64,000 nucleotides of DNA from Rhizobium sp. SL86 (GCF_026672545.1 NZ_JAPPRJ010000001.1:930001-994000); one strand, 5' to 3'. Shown: positions 33,971-44,179, counted from the stretch's first letter. The notes: generated by a model not told the origin, from the letters alone. Numbers and translations: made by a program.

Positions 33971-35155
33971 ATGAGCAAGACCTGGCGCCCCGCAACCCAA
34001 CTCGTCCACGGTGGCACGCTGCGCTCGCAGTATGGCGAAACCTCCGAAGCGATCTACCTGACGCAAGGGTTCGTCTACGAGAATTCCGCTGCGGCCGAAG
34101 CCCGTTTCAAGGGTGAGACGGACGGCTTCATCTATGCCCGCTACGGCAGCCCGACCAACGACATGTTCGAAAAGCGGATGATCGCGCTGGAAGGCGCGGA
34201 AGATGCGCGCGCCACAGCGTCGGGCATGGCCGCCGTGTCTGCCGCCATCCTCTGCCAGGTCAAGGCCGGCGATCATATCGTCGCCGCCCGCGCGCTGTTC
34301 GGCTCCTGCCGTTACGTGGTGGAAACGCTGGCGCCGAAATACGGCGTCGAATGCACGCTGGTCGATGGCCGCGATCTGGCCCACTGGGAAGCTGCCATTC
34401 GCCCGAACACCAAGGTGTTCTTCCTCGAAAGCCCGACAAACCCGACGCTGGAAGTCGTCGATATCGCCGGTGTCGCCAAGCTCGCCAACCAGATCGGCGC
34501 AAAAGTCGTCGTCGACAACGTGTTTGCCACGCCGCTTTTCCAGAAGCCGCTGGAACTCGGTGCGCATGTCGTCGTCTACTCGGCGACCAAACACATTGAC
34601 GGCCAGGGGCGCTGCCTCGGCGGCGTGATCCTCTCCGACAAGGAATGGATCAACGAGAACCTGCACGACTATTTCCGTCACACGGGTCCGGCCATGTCGC
34701 CGTTTAATGCCTGGACGCTGCTGAAGGGGATCGAGACCCTGCCGCTGCGCGTCAAGCAGCAGACGGAAAGTGCCGGTCGGATTGCCGATTTCCTCGCCGA
34801 CCAGAGCAAGGTGGCCAAGGTGATCTATCCGGGCCGCAAGGACCATCCGCAGGCCGATATCATCGCCAAGCAGATGACGGGCGGCTCCACGCTTGTCTGC
34901 TTCGAGCTGAAGGGCGGCAAGGATGCAGCCTTTGCGCTGCAGGATGCGCTGGAGGTCATCAAGATCTCCAACAATCTCGGTGACGCCAAGAGCCTGATCA
35001 CCCACCCGGCAACCACCACGCACAAGAACCTCACCGACGAGGCGCGGGCGGAACTCGGGATCTCGGCCGGTACCTTGCGCCTCTCCTGCGGCATCGAGGA
35101 CGGCGAGGATCTGATCGAGGATCTGGCTGCAGCCCTTGCCAAGGTCTCTGCGTAA
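33971..35155 (+). CDS. metZ: O-succinylhomoserine sulfhydrylase
   Basis: The 394-residue PLP enzyme makes homocysteine from O-succinylhomoserine and sulfide in methionine synthesis. The PLP lysine lies in VYSATKHIDGQGR at about residue 205. Other family markers are GFIYARYGSPTNDMFE, ATASGMAAVSAAILCQVK, FLESPTNPTLEV and SCGIEDGEDLIEDL. The start at 33971 (MSKTWRPATQLVHGG) fits the family and lies 20 bp after the leader terminator. Regulation by the SAM-II riboswitch is visible in the leader. The next gene is apaG, a common neighbour in rhizobia. Confidence 0.93.
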   Translation: MSKTWRPATQLVHGGTLRSQYGETSEAIYLTQGFVYENSAAAEARFKGETDGFIYARYGSPTNDMFEKRMIALEGAEDARATASGMAAVSAAILCQVKAGDHIVAARALFGSCRYVVETLAPKYGVECTLVDGRDLAHWEAAIRPNTKVFFLESPTNPTLEVVDIAGVAKLANQIGAKVVVDNVFATPLFQKPLELGAHVVVYSATKHIDGQGRCLGGVILSDKEWINENLHDYFRHTGPAMSPFNAWTLLKGIETLPLRVKQQTESAGRIADFLADQSKVAKVIYPGRKDHPQADIIAKQMTGGSTLVCFELKGGKDAAFALQDALEVIKISNNLGDAKSLITHPATTTHKNLTDEARAELGISAGTLRLSCGIEDGEDLIEDLAAALAKVSA

Positions 35156-35286
35156 AGCCAGCATTTACCATCGCGGTTAGCCTTGACCATGGAAATAAAG
35201 GCTTCCGCATCTTTGAGTGCGGGCGCGTTTCTTGACCTCGCGCCCGTACTGTACGATATGCGTACACATGAGATGAAGGTGTCGAC

Positions 35287-35679
35287 ATGTATCGTGCACT
35301 CACCAAGGACATCGAGGTTGTCGTCGAGCCCTATTTCCTTCCGGAACAGTCGGATCCGGAAGAGAGCCGTTATGTCTGGGGCTATCGGATCGTCATCTCC
35401 AACCATTCACCGATGACGGTTCGGCTGGTCCACCGTTACTGGCACATCACCGATCAGAACGGGCTTGTCGACGAAGTCGAAGGTCCGGGCGTGGTTGGCG
35501 AACAGCCGCGCCTGAAACCCGGCGATACCTATGAATATTCTTCCGGCTGCCCGCTCGACACGCCCTCGGGGCTGATGTTCGGCCACTACCAGATGGAAAC
35601 CGATGAAGGCGAGACCTTCATCGTCAACATTCCAGCCTTCTCGCTGGATTCGCCGGGGCTGATGCGCGTCCTCAACTGA
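35287..35679 (+). CDS. apaG: ApaG-domain protein
   Basis: The 130-residue protein begins [20 protein letters not shown] and shows [40 protein letters not shown] and [20 protein letters not shown], the conserved ApaG core with a fibronectin-III-like fold. ApaG was linked to Co2+/Mg2+ efflux from mutant phenotypes, but the biochemical role is uncertain. It follows metZ by 131 bp, with its own possible promoter in the gap. Confidence 0.93.
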   Translation: MYRALTKDIEVVVEPYFLPEQSDPEESRYVWGYRIVISNHSPMTVRLVHRYWHITDQNGLVDEVEGPGVVGEQPRLKPGDTYEYSSGCPLDTPSGLMFGHYQMETDEGETFIVNIPAFSLDSPGLMRVLN

Positions 35680-35750
35680 GACCGCCAAAATGCCGGCGGC
35701 CAACCGCAACCTTCGCCTTTCCCGCCGGTTCGATCGGTCGTGGAGGCATC

Positions 35751-36014
35751 ATGACCCGAAAACAACTGACCGTGGTTCTGCTTGGTGCGCTGGTGATCAT
35801 CCTCGCGGCGGGCAGCATCGTCTTTTATGTCCAGGATCTTCCGGCAACACGCGACATCCGTGTTGAAGAACCCTATGACCGGACGGAAAACCTGCCACCG
35901 GGCGCGGTCACGGATGAAACAAGCCATCCGGCCCTTGTCGATGGCCGGCCGGCGCAGACGGATACGAACGTGCCGCCGCGCGACAAACACCTGCCGCCGC
36001 GAGACACGGAATGA
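35751..36014 (+). CDS. Small membrane-anchored hypothetical protein
   Basis: The 87-residue product has an N-terminal membrane helix (KQLTVVLLGALVIILAAGSI, about residues 4-25) and a polar, proline-rich tail (RDIRVEEPYDRTENLPPGAV, VPPRDKHLPPRDTE). The tail would lie in the periplasm. I do not recognise a named family. The gene follows apaG by 71 bp and converges on hslO, with a GC-rich inverted repeat around its stop that may serve as a terminator. Confidence 0.6.
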   Translation: MTRKQLTVVLLGALVIILAAGSIVFYVQDLPATRDIRVEEPYDRTENLPPGAVTDETSHPALVDGRPAQTDTNVPPRDKHLPPRDTE

Positions 36015-36036
36015 TCCGCGTCTCGCGCCAGTATCA

Positions 36037-37032
36037 TCACGCCGCTTCGAATTCGGCCGGATCGTAGCGATAGGTGGTGGAGCAGAACTCGCAGGTCACC
36101 GAGATCGTGCCGTCTTCCTGGCTTGCCTCGATCTCCTCGGCGGTGAAGCCGGCGAGCACGCCCTTGATCTTCTCGCGCGAGCAGCTGCAGCGGTCCGCCA
36201 CTTCCTGCGGTTCATAGATCCTGACGCCGCGCTCATGGAAGAGCCGGAAGAGAAGCCGCTCGATCGCCACCTGTGGATCCGTCAGTTCATCGGTGTCCAC
36301 GGTTTCGACCAGCATGCGGGCTTCCGACCATGCGTCGTCTTCGGTCAAGGCGAAATCGCCGTCCCGTTCGTCCCCGTCGCCACCATGCAGATCCGGCTGA
36401 CGCATCCGCTCCGGCGCCTGCGGCAGGAATTGTGCCAGCACACCGCCGGCGCGCCAGTTGTGACGGGGCTTGCCGTCCTCATCGCGATCAAAGAGCTCGG
36501 CGACGCCAAGGCGCACCTTCGTCGGGATCTGTTCCGACTGGCGGAAATAGACACCGGCGATTTCCTCGAGCGACGATCCATCGAGGGGGACGATGCCCTG
36601 ATAGGGCTGCATGCCGTGCCCCTGGTCGATGGTGAAGGCCAGAACACCTTCGCCGAGCAGTTCCGGCGGCGACACCTTGCCGGCCTTGACGGCAGCGGCA
36701 AGCGCTTCCTCGTCGAAACGGGCATAGGCGCGCATGCTTTCCGGGCTGCTGAAATCCGCCACCAGAAGGTCCACAGGGCCATCGCCCTTGGTCTGCACCG
36801 TAAAGCGGCCTTCGAACTTCAGCGAGGTGCCGATCAACGAGGTCAGCACGATCGCTTCGGCCAGCAGCCGTGCAACCGGCGCCGGATAATCGTGGCGCCC
36901 GAGGATGGCGTTCAGCATCGGTCCAAGCTGCACCGCACGGCCGCGCACATCCAGGCCTTCCACCTGGAAGGGGACTACGCGGTCATCGCCCGCCAGTGTC
37001 AGATCACTGAATTCTACTGCGGCTTCTGCCAT
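36037..37032 (-). CDS. hslO: Redox-regulated chaperone Hsp33
   Basis: The 331-residue protein has the N-terminal Hsp33 fold with SLIGTSLKFEGRFTVQTKGD and a C-terminal zinc switch. RCSCSREK (CxC) is followed about 30 residues later by CEFCSTTYRYD (CxxC). Oxidation of these cysteines releases zinc and activates the holdase. I start at MAEAAVEFSDL (37032), with GAAGGAGC upstream; a longer reading starts at 37071. It is the last gene of the argD-argF-hslO run on the reverse strand, a conserved rhizobial arrangement. Confidence 0.93.
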   Translation of the reverse strand: MAEAAVEFSDLTLAGDDRVVPFQVEGLDVRGRAVQLGPMLNAILGRHDYPAPVARLLAEAIVLTSLIGTSLKFEGRFTVQTKGDGPVDLLVADFSSPESMRAYARFDEEALAAAVKAGKVSPPELLGEGVLAFTIDQGHGMQPYQGIVPLDGSSLEEIAGVYFRQSEQIPTKVRLGVAELFDRDEDGKPRHNWRAGGVLAQFLPQAPERMRQPDLHGGDGDERDGDFALTEDDAWSEARMLVETVDTDELTDPQVAIERLLFRLFHERGVRIYEPQEVADRCSCSREKIKGVLAGFTAEEIEASQEDGTISVTCEFCSTTYRYDPAEFEAA

Positions 37033-37231
37033 GACTTGCTCCTTCGCGCCGAAGCCACCCATTTCGCACAAATGTCGGCCAAGCGGAACCGCTCAACCGA
37101 AGGAAAGGCCGACGCTGTCGTGTTGAGGCGCCCGAGACCACGGGTCGAGCGAGCGCGATTGGGAAAGCCGTCAGATGGGGGCGGCGCCGCGACAAATCAA
37201 GACACGGCCGCCGACCGGGCGAAGGGCGCCG

Positions 37232-38149
37232 TCAGACAGCGCCAAAACACCAGGCGAGCACAGACTTCTGGGCGTGCAGGCGGTTTTCGGCCTCGTCGAA
37301 CACCACGGACTGCGGACCGTCGATCACCTCGTCGGTGACTTCCTCGCCGCGGTGCGCGGGCAGGCAGTGCATGAAGAGAGCATCCGACTTGGCCTTCTGC
37401 ATCAGGCGCTCGTTCACCTGGAAGGGCTGGAAGATATTGTGGCCGCGCGCCTTGTGCTCCTGGTTCATCGACACCCAGGTATCCGTCACCACCATATCAA
37501 CGCCCTCGACAGCGCGGTCGGCATCGTGGCAGAGCATGATCTCGCCGCCATTGTTGCGCGACCAGTTGAGGTATTTGTCGAGCGGTTCGGAGCCCAGCGG
37601 AACCGCCATGTTCATGCGGTAACCGAAACGGGCCGACCCTTCGATGAAGGAATGCAGCACATTGTTGCCATCCCCCGTCCAGGCGAAGGTTTTGCCCGTC
37701 ACCGGTCCGCGATGCTCTTCGAAGGTCAGGAGATCGGCCATGATCTGGCACGGATGGGTCTCGTCCGTCAGGCCGTTGATCACGGGAACCGTCGCATGCT
37801 CCGCCATTTCCAGCAGGCGGCGATGGTCGGTCGTGCGGATCATGATCGCGTCGACATAACGCGACAGAACCTTGGCCGTATCACCGATCGTTTCGGCACG
37901 GCCGAGCTGCATTTCGGTACCGGACAGGAAGAGCGTTTCGCCGCCCAGTTGGCGCATGCCGACATCGAAGGAGACGCGTGTGCGCGTGGATGGTTTCTCG
38001 AAAATCATCGCCAGCACCTTGCCGGCGAGCGGCTTGTCGGCCGTTCCGGCCTTGGTGGCCCGTTTGCGCGTCAGCGCATCATCGAGAATGGTCCGCAGAT
38101 CCCCTGACGAAAGTGCCGAGAGGTCGAGAAAATGCTTGGGTGATGCCAT
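37232..38149 (-). CDS. argF: Ornithine carbamoyltransferase
   Basis: The 305-residue enzyme makes citrulline from ornithine and carbamoyl phosphate. The carbamoyl-phosphate loop [20 protein letters not shown] lies at about residue 45-65. [15 protein letters not shown] and [12 protein letters not shown] are the other active-site segments. It lies between argD and hslO on the same strand. An ATG three codons before the chosen one is also possible. Confidence 0.95.
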   Translation of the reverse strand: MASPKHFLDLSALSSGDLRTILDDALTRKRATKAGTADKPLAGKVLAMIFEKPSTRTRVSFDVGMRQLGGETLFLSGTEMQLGRAETIGDTAKVLSRYVDAIMIRTTDHRRLLEMAEHATVPVINGLTDETHPCQIMADLLTFEEHRGPVTGKTFAWTGDGNNVLHSFIEGSARFGYRMNMAVPLGSEPLDKYLNWSRNNGGEIMLCHDADRAVEGVDMVVTDTWVSMNQEHKARGHNIFQPFQVNERLMQKAKSDALFMHCLPAHRGEEVTDEVIDGPQSVVFDEAENRLHAQKSVLAWCFGAV

Positions 38150-38202
38150 GATCCGTTCCATCCGGGGCGCCGTCCGGCGGCCCCGTGTTTTCCGCAAGGC
38201 CG

Positions 38203-39399
38203 TCAGGCCGACTTCTTCAACTGTTCACTCTGAAGCTTTTCCGCCGCACGTTCGATGCGGGCAATGCCTTCGCGCGCTTCTTCCGCCGTGACCACCAGCG
38301 GCGGCAGCAGACGGATGACGTTGTCACCGGCCGGAACGCCGAGGATGTGTTCATCGCGCATGGCGGTGACGAGTTCACCGGCCGGGACGCGCGCCTTGAT
38401 GCCGAGCATCAGGCCCTCGCCGCGGATTTCCTCGATCACGCCGGGGAAACGATCCTTGAGAGCCGCCAAACCCTGGCGGAAGACGAGCGACACATCGTTG
38501 ACATTCTGCAGGAAGCCGTCGCCCAAAATGACGTCGAGCACGGCATTGCCGACGGCCATGGCGAGCGGATTGCCGCCATAGGTCGTGCCGTGTACGCCGG
38601 GCTTCATGCCGGATGCGGCTTCTGCCGTCGCCAGGCAGGCGCCGAAGGGGAAACCGCCGCCGATGCCCTTCGCGACCGCCATGATGTCCGGCGTCACACC
38701 CGACCATTCATAAGCGAAGAACTTGCCGGTGCGGCCAACGCCCGTCTGCACCTCATCGAACATCAGCAGCAGGCCGTGTTCGTCGCAGAGGGAGCGCAGC
38801 TCGCGGAGGAATTCCTTGGAGACGACCCGGATGCCGCCCTCGCCCTGGATCGGCTCGATCAGCAGGGCTGCGGTGTTTTCGGTAATCGCCGCCTTCAGGG
38901 CATCCAGATCGCCGAACGGCACCTGATCAAAGCCCGGAGCCTTCGGACCGAAGCCTTCCAGGTATTTTTCCTGGCCGCCGGCCGCGATCGTTGCGATCGT
39001 GCGACCATGGAAGGCGCCTTCGAAGGTGATGATGTGGAATTTTTCCGGATGGCCCTTGGAATAATGATAACGCCGCGCCGTCTTGATCGCGCATTCCAGC
39101 GCTTCCGCACCCGAATTGGTGAAGAAGACCTTGTCGGCGAAGGTTGCCTCCGCGAGCCGCCGCGCCAGCCGCTCCTGATCCGGGATCTCGTAGAGGTTCG
39201 ACAGGTGCCAGACCTTGTCCGCCTGATCCTTCAGGGCCGCGACAAGATGCGGGTTGGAATGACCGCACGAGGTGACGGCAACGCCTGCGCCGAAATCGAG
39301 ATATCGCTCGCCCGTTTCCGTCACGAGCCAAACCCCTTCGCCGCGTACGAAACGCAGAGGGGCCCTTGCAAACGTGTCGAAAAGCGCAGCTTCAGCCAT
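38203..39399 (-). CDS. argD: Acetylornithine aminotransferase
   Basis: The 398-residue PLP aminotransferase converts N-acetylglutamate semialdehyde to N-acetylornithine in arginine synthesis. [20 protein letters not shown] binds the cofactor phosphate, [20 protein letters not shown] holds the PLP aspartate, and the Schiff-base lysine is in [18 protein letters not shown] start at [20 protein letters not shown] (39399), with AAGGAGTGC upstream. It heads argD-argF-hslO. Confidence 0.93.
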   Translation of the reverse strand: MAEAALFDTFARAPLRFVRGEGVWLVTETGERYLDFGAGVAVTSCGHSNPHLVAALKDQADKVWHLSNLYEIPDQERLARRLAEATFADKVFFTNSGAEALECAIKTARRYHYSKGHPEKFHIITFEGAFHGRTIATIAAGGQEKYLEGFGPKAPGFDQVPFGDLDALKAAITENTAALLIEPIQGEGGIRVVSKEFLRELRSLCDEHGLLLMFDEVQTGVGRTGKFFAYEWSGVTPDIMAVAKGIGGGFPFGACLATAEAASGMKPGVHGTTYGGNPLAMAVGNAVLDVILGDGFLQNVNDVSLVFRQGLAALKDRFPGVIEEIRGEGLMLGIKARVPAGELVTAMRDEHILGVPAGDNVIRLLPPLVVTAEEAREGIARIERAAEKLQSEQLKKSA

Positions 39400-39816
39400 G
39401 GCGATGCACTCCTTAAGGCAATCCATCCAGAACCGGCGACCGGGACCGCCAGAAATCAAAAATGCCGCCTCAAGGGGCGGCTGCCGCACTATCCGCATTT
39501 CACCCCGCGCTGTCAACAAAAGCATGGATTTCCCGCGGATTCACGCAAGGGAAACACATTTGGCCACCGTTACGGCAGCTGTGACAAAAATGACTCTATG
39601 CGACAGCAAGTTGGGGAAAACCCGGAAATCGATTCGCGGCGATTCCGGCGACTCTTGTCAGCGAGTCCGCCGACCATTAGGTTAAAGATCAATTACTAGA
39701 CTGCATGCGGCGGAACTAGTCACCAAAAGTATAGATGTAGTATGCGCGGCGAATTACGTTCGCCGTAACGGTGAGAGATTCTGTCTTGCTGGGTGTGCTC
39801 AAGGCGGAGAGACAGC
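39400..39816. other. Divergent argD/gcrA intergenic region with GANTC cluster and CtrA-type site
   Basis: This 417-bp gap has no gene I can support. It contains seven GANTC sites (39538, 39592, 39631, 39641, 39650, 39663 and 39777), four of them within 37 bp. A near-consensus CtrA site reads TTAA (39682-39685), seven bases, TTAC (39693-39696). CcrM methylates GANTC and GcrA acts at methylated sites, so cell-cycle control of gcrA is likely; the binding is inferred. Confidence 0.7.
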
Positions 39817-40377
39817 ATGAACTGGGATGACGAACGCGTCGAACGACTGAAAAGGTTGTGGGCGGAAGGACTGAGCGCGAGCCAGATTGCCGCGCAACTG
39901 GGCGGCGTGAGCCGCAATGCGGTCATCGGCAAGGTGCACCGGCTGTGCCTGCCGGGACGCGTGAAGGCGGGCGGAAACGCTGGCCAGAACCGGACGCAGA
40001 AGCGCAACACCTCTGCACCGCGCCCCTCTACCTATAATGCGCGCCCGACAACGGCTGCACCGGCTGCGGCAACGCGTACGGTCACCCGGTCCGTCGGCGC
40101 CACCATGGTGAAGGAAGAGATCGAGCTCACCATTCTCGAGACGCAGGAACCCGTGACCACGTCGAATGTCATCGTTCCGATGGCACGCCGCCTGGCCCTG
40201 ACGGAACTGACCGAGCGCACCTGTAAGTGGCCTGTCGGCGACCCGCTGAAGGACGATTTCCATTTCTGCGGCGCAGAATCCGGCGAAAGCTCGCCCTACT
40301 GCAAATACCATGCACGCCTCGCCTACCAGCCGGTCACCGAGCGCCGCAAGGCTGCCAATGCGGCCGCACGCGGCTGA
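39817..40377 (+). CDS. gcrA: Cell-cycle regulator GcrA
   Basis: The 186-residue protein begins MNWDDERVERLKRLWAEGLS with the GcrA helix-turn-helix (SASQIAAQLGGVSRNAVIGK). A flexible middle follows, then the conserved sigma-binding C-terminus (LALTELTERTCKWPVGDPLK, FHFCGAESGESSPYCKYHAR, with its cysteines). GcrA binds sigma-70 polymerase and activates genes with methylated GANTC sites during S phase. The start at 39817 has GGCGGAGAG upstream. An intrinsic terminator follows. Confidence 0.95.
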   Translation: MNWDDERVERLKRLWAEGLSASQIAAQLGGVSRNAVIGKVHRLCLPGRVKAGGNAGQNRTQKRNTSAPRPSTYNARPTTAAPAAATRTVTRSVGATMVKEEIELTILETQEPVTTSNVIVPMARRLALTELTERTCKWPVGDPLKDDFHFCGAESGESSPYCKYHARLAYQPVTERRKAANAAARG

Positions 40378-40395
40378 GACCAGCAATCCTTGACG

Positions 40396-40425
40396 AAAAA
40401 ACGGGCGCGAGGGCCCGTTTTTTTT
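40396..40425 (+). terminator. Intrinsic terminator after gcrA
   Basis: AACGGGC (40400-40406) pairs with GCCCGTT (40413-40419) around a six-base loop, extended by an A-run on the left and a T-run on the right to 40425. It starts 18 bp after the gcrA stop. Confidence 0.88.
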
Positions 40426-40445
40426 GTGTCCGCCGATGAGCAGGC

Positions 40446-40474
40446 AACAAAAAACCCGGCACGAGGCCGGGTTT
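40446..40474 (-). terminator. Intrinsic terminator after phoB
   Basis: AAACCCGGC (40452-40460) and GCCGGGTTT (40466-40474) form a perfect 9-bp stem with a five-base loop. On the reverse strand it is followed by a T-run. It lies 24 bp beyond the phoB stop and closes the pho-pst operon. Confidence 0.8.
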
Positions 40475-40497
40475 GATCAAGGCATCGAGACTGATGC

Positions 40498-41181
40498 TCA
40501 GGCTTCCATGGAATAACCTGCGCCGCGGACTGTCCGGATGACATCCTGCATGTTGGAGAAGTTGAGCGCCTTGCGCAGACGCCCGACATGCACGTCGACG
40601 GTGCGTTCGTCCACGTAAATGTCGTGTCCCCAGACGCCATCAAGCAGCTGCGAACGGGAGAAGACACGCCCGGGCGATGCCATCAGGAATTCCAGCAGCC
40701 GGAACTCGGTCGGTCCAAGACGGACCTCGCGGCTCTTGCGGTGAACACGGTGCGTTTCCCGATCGAGTTCGATGTCGCCGCAGCGAAGCACGGAGGACAG
40801 AACCTCCGGCCGTGCCCGACGCAACATCGCCTTCACCCGCGCCATCAGTTCCGGCGTGGAAAAGGGCTTTACGACATAATCGTCCGCCCCGGTCGCCAGG
40901 CCGCGCACGCGTTCGCTTTCCTCGCCACGCGCCGTCAGCATGATGATCGGCAGCCGCTCCGTTTCCGGGCGCATTCGCAGCCGGCGGCAGAGTTCGATGC
41001 CGGACACGCCCGGCAGCATCCAATCGAGGATCAGGAGATCCGGCAACCGTTCCTGCAGGCGGATTTCCGCCTCGTCACCACGCAGGATGGTCTCCACCTC
41101 ATACCCCTCGGCCTCGAGGTTATAGCGAAGAAGCACGCTCAGTGCTTCTTCGTCCTCAACAACCGCAATTTTCGGCAGCAT
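40498..41181 (-). CDS. phoB: Phosphate regulon response regulator PhoB
   Basis: The 227-residue regulator has a receiver domain with IAVVEDEEALSVLL, the phospho-acceptor aspartate in LLILDWMLPGVSG, and the conserved lysine in DDYVVKPFSTPELM. The C-terminal OmpR-type winged helix (FRLLEFLMASPGRVFSRSQL, YVDERTVDVHVGRLRKALNF) binds PHO boxes. It is the last gene of the reverse-strand pst-pho group. The cognate kinase gene phoR lies at the other end of the cluster. Confidence 0.96.
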   Translation of the reverse strand: MLPKIAVVEDEEALSVLLRYNLEAEGYEVETILRGDEAEIRLQERLPDLLILDWMLPGVSGIELCRRLRMRPETERLPIIMLTARGEESERVRGLATGADDYVVKPFSTPELMARVKAMLRRARPEVLSSVLRCGDIELDRETHRVHRKSREVRLGPTEFRLLEFLMASPGRVFSRSQLLDGVWGHDIYVDERTVDVHVGRLRKALNFSNMQDVIRTVRGAGYSMEA

Positions 41182-41219
41182 GTCTCATGCACTCCTGAAA
41201 ACAGGCGCCTGTGGCGCCC

Positions 41220-41933
41220 TTACTCCGCGACCGCGCCCAGCATGTTCGACGTGTCGTCCTTCGGACGCTCGCCTTCCGGTGCGGCACCGGTTGCGATGTA
41301 ATAGATCGTCTCGGCAATGTTGGTCGCGTGGTCGCCAATGCGCTCGATGTTCTTGGCGCAGAACAGGAGATGCGTGCAGGTGGTGATGTTACGCGGATCT
41401 TCCATCATGTAGGTGAGGAGTTCGCGGAACAGCGAGGTGTACATGGCGTCGATCTCTTCGTCGCGCAGACGGATGGCTTCCGCCTTCTGCACCGAGCGAT
41501 TGGAGAAGACATCCAGCACTTCCTTGAGCTGGACCAGCGCCAGGTCGGACAGGTGCTCGAGACCACGAGCAAGCTTGCGCGGCACACCCGTGCCCTGAAC
41601 GGCAATCACGCGCTTGGCGGTGTTCTTGCCGAGGTCGCCGACGCGCTCGAGATCGGAGGCAATGCGCAGAACGCCGATGATCTCGCGCAGGTCGCCGGCC
41701 ACCGGCTGGCGGCGGGCGATCGTGACGATCGCCTTTTCCTGGATCTCGCGCTCGGCGTTATCGAGGATGACATCGTCGGAGATCACCTTCTGCGCCAAGG
41801 CACTGTCGGAATTGACGAGCGCACGCACGGCATCACCGCACATCTGTTCGGCAAGGCCGCCCATTTCGGAAATGCGGCGGTTCAGGTATTTCAGGTCTTC
41901 ATCATAGGCCGAGAGAATATGGCTAGGAGACAT
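41220..41933 (-). CDS. phoU: Phosphate transport regulator PhoU
   Basis: The 237-residue all-helical protein has two three-helix repeats with the acidic E/DxxxD metal-binding segments (MSPSHILSAYDEDLKYLNRR, ASDLERVGDLGKNTAKRVIA, LFCAKNIERIGDHATNIAET). PhoU connects PstB and PhoR and represses the regulon when phosphate is plentiful. It lies 53 bp after pstB and 38 bp before phoB. Confidence 0.95.
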   Translation of the reverse strand: MSPSHILSAYDEDLKYLNRRISEMGGLAEQMCGDAVRALVNSDSALAQKVISDDVILDNAEREIQEKAIVTIARRQPVAGDLREIIGVLRIASDLERVGDLGKNTAKRVIAVQGTGVPRKLARGLEHLSDLALVQLKEVLDVFSNRSVQKAEAIRLRDEEIDAMYTSLFRELLTYMMEDPRNITTCTHLLFCAKNIERIGDHATNIAETIYYIATGAAPEGERPKDDTSNMLGAVAE

Positions 41934-41986
41934 GGTTTTTCATCCTCGGATAAAGGGTTGTCAGCAGAATGCAGATCCGCCCGGCA

Positions 41987-42805
41987 TCAGCCGAAGCGGC
42001 CCATGATGTAGTCCTGCGTGCGCTGATCATCCGGGTTGGTGAACATCTTGTCGGTGTCGTTCTCTTCGACGAGCAGACCCAGGTGGAACATGGCGGTGCG
42101 CTGGGAGACGCGCGCTGCCTGCTGCATGGAGTGCGTGACGATCACGATGGTGAAATTCGTGCGCAGTTCGTGGATCAGTTCCTCGACCTTGGCAGTCGCG
42201 ATCGGATCGAGTGCCGAGCACGGCTCGTCCATCAGGATGATTTCCGGCGAGACGGCGACGGCACGGGCAATGCACAGACGCTGCTGCTGGCCGCCGGAGA
42301 GACCGGTGCCGGATTCCTGCAGGCGATCCTTCACCTCGTTCCACAGACCGGCCTTCTGCAGCGCGGAGGCAACGATGTCATCGAGATCCGACTTCTTGCG
42401 GGCAAGGCCATGGATGCGCGGGCCGTAAGCGACGTTCTCATAGATCGACTTCGGGAACGGGTTCGGCTTCTGGAACACCATGCCGACCTTGGCGCGCAAC
42501 TGCACCGGATCGACCTTCGGATCGTAGATATTCTCGTTGTCGATCAGGATGTTGCCTTCAACGCGGCAGCTGTCGATCGTGTCGTTCATGCGGTTGATAC
42601 AGCGCAGGAACGTGGACTTGCCGCAACCGGACGGACCGATGAAGGCCGTGACCGAACGCGGACGGATCTCGATGTTCACATCCCGGATGGCGTGCTTTTC
42701 GCCGTAGAAGACCTGGACGTTGCGCGCGGAAATCTTCGAGTCGATCATAGCTGCTGCTTTCGTAGTCGTCGTCGTATTCATCGTTGTCGAGATATTATTC
42801 ATCAT
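41987..42805 (-). CDS. pstB: Phosphate ABC transporter ATPase PstB
   Basis: The 272-residue ABC ATPase has Walker [18 protein letters not shown] (about residue 55), the signature [16 protein letters not shown] and Walker [13 protein letters not shown]. It powers high-affinity phosphate import. The start at 42805 has GGGAGAG upstream and gives a Thr/Asn-rich N-terminus; an internal ATG at 42748 would start nearer the conserved part. It follows pstA by 15 bp. Confidence 0.95.
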   Translation of the reverse strand: MMNNISTTMNTTTTTKAAAMIDSKISARNVQVFYGEKHAIRDVNIEIRPRSVTAFIGPSGCGKSTFLRCINRMNDTIDSCRVEGNILIDNENIYDPKVDPVQLRAKVGMVFQKPNPFPKSIYENVAYGPRIHGLARKKSDLDDIVASALQKAGLWNEVKDRLQESGTGLSGGQQQRLCIARAVAVSPEIILMDEPCSALDPIATAKVEELIHELRTNFTIVIVTHSMQQAARVSQRTAMFHLGLLVEENDTDKMFTNPDDQRTQDYIMGRFG

Positions 42806-42820
42806 TACGAACTCTCCCTA

Positions 42821-44179
42821 CTACCAACGACGCTCATAGCGGCGACGCAAGATGATTGCGGACAAATTCATCAGGATCAGGAACACCAGCAGGACGATGA
42901 TGGCACCCGAGGCACGCTCGATGAAGGCCGGGTCGCCACGCTGAGTCCAGTTGTAGACCTGAACCGGCAGAGCGGAGGCCGGATCGAAAAAGCCTTCCGG
43001 CGGACCGGCCGGATAGTCACGGACAAAGGCCACCATGCCGATCAGCAGGAGCGGCGCGGTTTCGCCAAGCGCACGCGCCAGACCGATGATCGTGCCGGTC
43101 AGGATGCCGGGCATCGCAAGCGGCAGGACGTGGTGGAAGATCGCCTGCATCTTCGAGGCACCGACGCCGAGCGCCGCATCCCGGATCGACGGCGGAACCG
43201 ACTTGAAGGCGGCACGCGTTGCGATGATGATGGTCGGAAGAGTCATCAGCGTGAGCACCAGGCCACCAACCACCGGGGCCGACTGCGGAAGGCCGGCGAA
43301 GTTGATGAAGGCCGCGAGCCCGAGAATACCGAAGACGACGGAGGGAACGGCGGCCAGATTGGCGATGTTGACTTCGATCAGGTCCGTCCACCGGTTCTGC
43401 GGTGCGAATTCTTCCAGATAGATCGATGTAGCAACGCCGAGCGGCAGCGACAGGACCAGCACGATGATCATCATGTAGGCCGAACCGAGGATCGCCACAC
43501 CGAGACCGGCCGATTCCGGACGGGTATCGGACGAGTCGGGGGCGGTGAAGAAGGCCCAGTTGAAATGGGTCGTCAGAATACCAGCAGACTTCAGCCGGTC
43601 GGCCAGCATCAGCTGCTGCGGGGAAACGTTGCGGTCAAGCTGCGCGCTATCCATCGTCACGCGGCCCTTGTAGTAACCGTCGATGCGGCCGTTGGCCAGG
43701 AGATCGAAGGTTACGGTGGTGCCGATTGCGGACGGATCCGCAAGAACGTAACGGCGAAGATCGGCCGGAGCTTCCTTGGAAATCAGCTCGGCAGCCGCCT
43801 TGACGCTGATGCCTTCACCCTGGACGCCCTTGGCAGCCATGGAATCGGCAAGTGCCTTTTCGATCAGCGGCGCATAACCGAAGGTCGTCACCTTGGCGAT
43901 CTCCGCGGGATCACGCGTGCCGGCCTTGTCGAGGCGTGCCGGGTCCAGGAAGACGTCCAGACGGACATAGGTCTGCTGGAAGGACGACAGGCCGTTCGAC
44001 AGGATCGAGCCCAGCAGGAAGACGAGAGCGACGATACCGATCGTCACACCCACCAGTCCCATCATGCGGAAGCGCCTTTCGGCAGCATTACGACGACGGG
44101 TCCGATCATCGAGAGTGAGCAGAGATTTTGCTTGAGCAGGCGCCATTGGCGCGTTGGATGAAACGGTCATGTCGGTCAT
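42821..44179 (-). CDS. pstA: Phosphate ABC transporter permease PstA
   Basis: The 452-residue permease has one N-terminal helix, an inserted periplasmic region of about 200 residues, and the BPD transport core with ALPGILTGTIIGLARALGET near the C-terminus (the EAA loop). The length is above the E. coli PstA (about 296) because of the inserted domain, as is usual in rhizobia. The start overlaps the pstC stop by four bases (ATGA). Confidence 0.93.
   Translation of the reverse strand: MTDMTVSSNAPMAPAQAKSLLTLDDRTRRRNAAERRFRMMGLVGVTIGIVALVFLLGSILSNGLSSFQQTYVRLDVFLDPARLDKAGTRDPAEIAKVTTFGYAPLIEKALADSMAAKGVQGEGISVKAAAELISKEAPADLRRYVLADPSAIGTTVTFDLLANGRIDGYYKGRVTMDSAQLDRNVSPQQLMLADRLKSAGILTTHFNWAFFTAPDSSDTRPESAGLGVAILGSAYMMIIVLVLSLPLGVATSIYLEEFAPQNRWTDLIEVNIANLAAVPSVVFGILGLAAFINFAGLPQSAPVVGGLVLTLMTLPTIIIATRAAFKSVPPSIRDAALGVGASKMQAIFHHVLPLAMPGILTGTIIGLARALGETAPLLLIGMVAFVRDYPAGPPEGFFDPASALPVQVYNWTQRGDPAFIERASGAIIVLLVFLILMNLSAIILRRRYERRW

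Noticed and set aside
35221..35245. GGGCGCG/CGCGCCC hairpin after metZ as an intrinsic terminator
   Set aside because: The stem is good but has no T-run and a long loop, so I did not call it.
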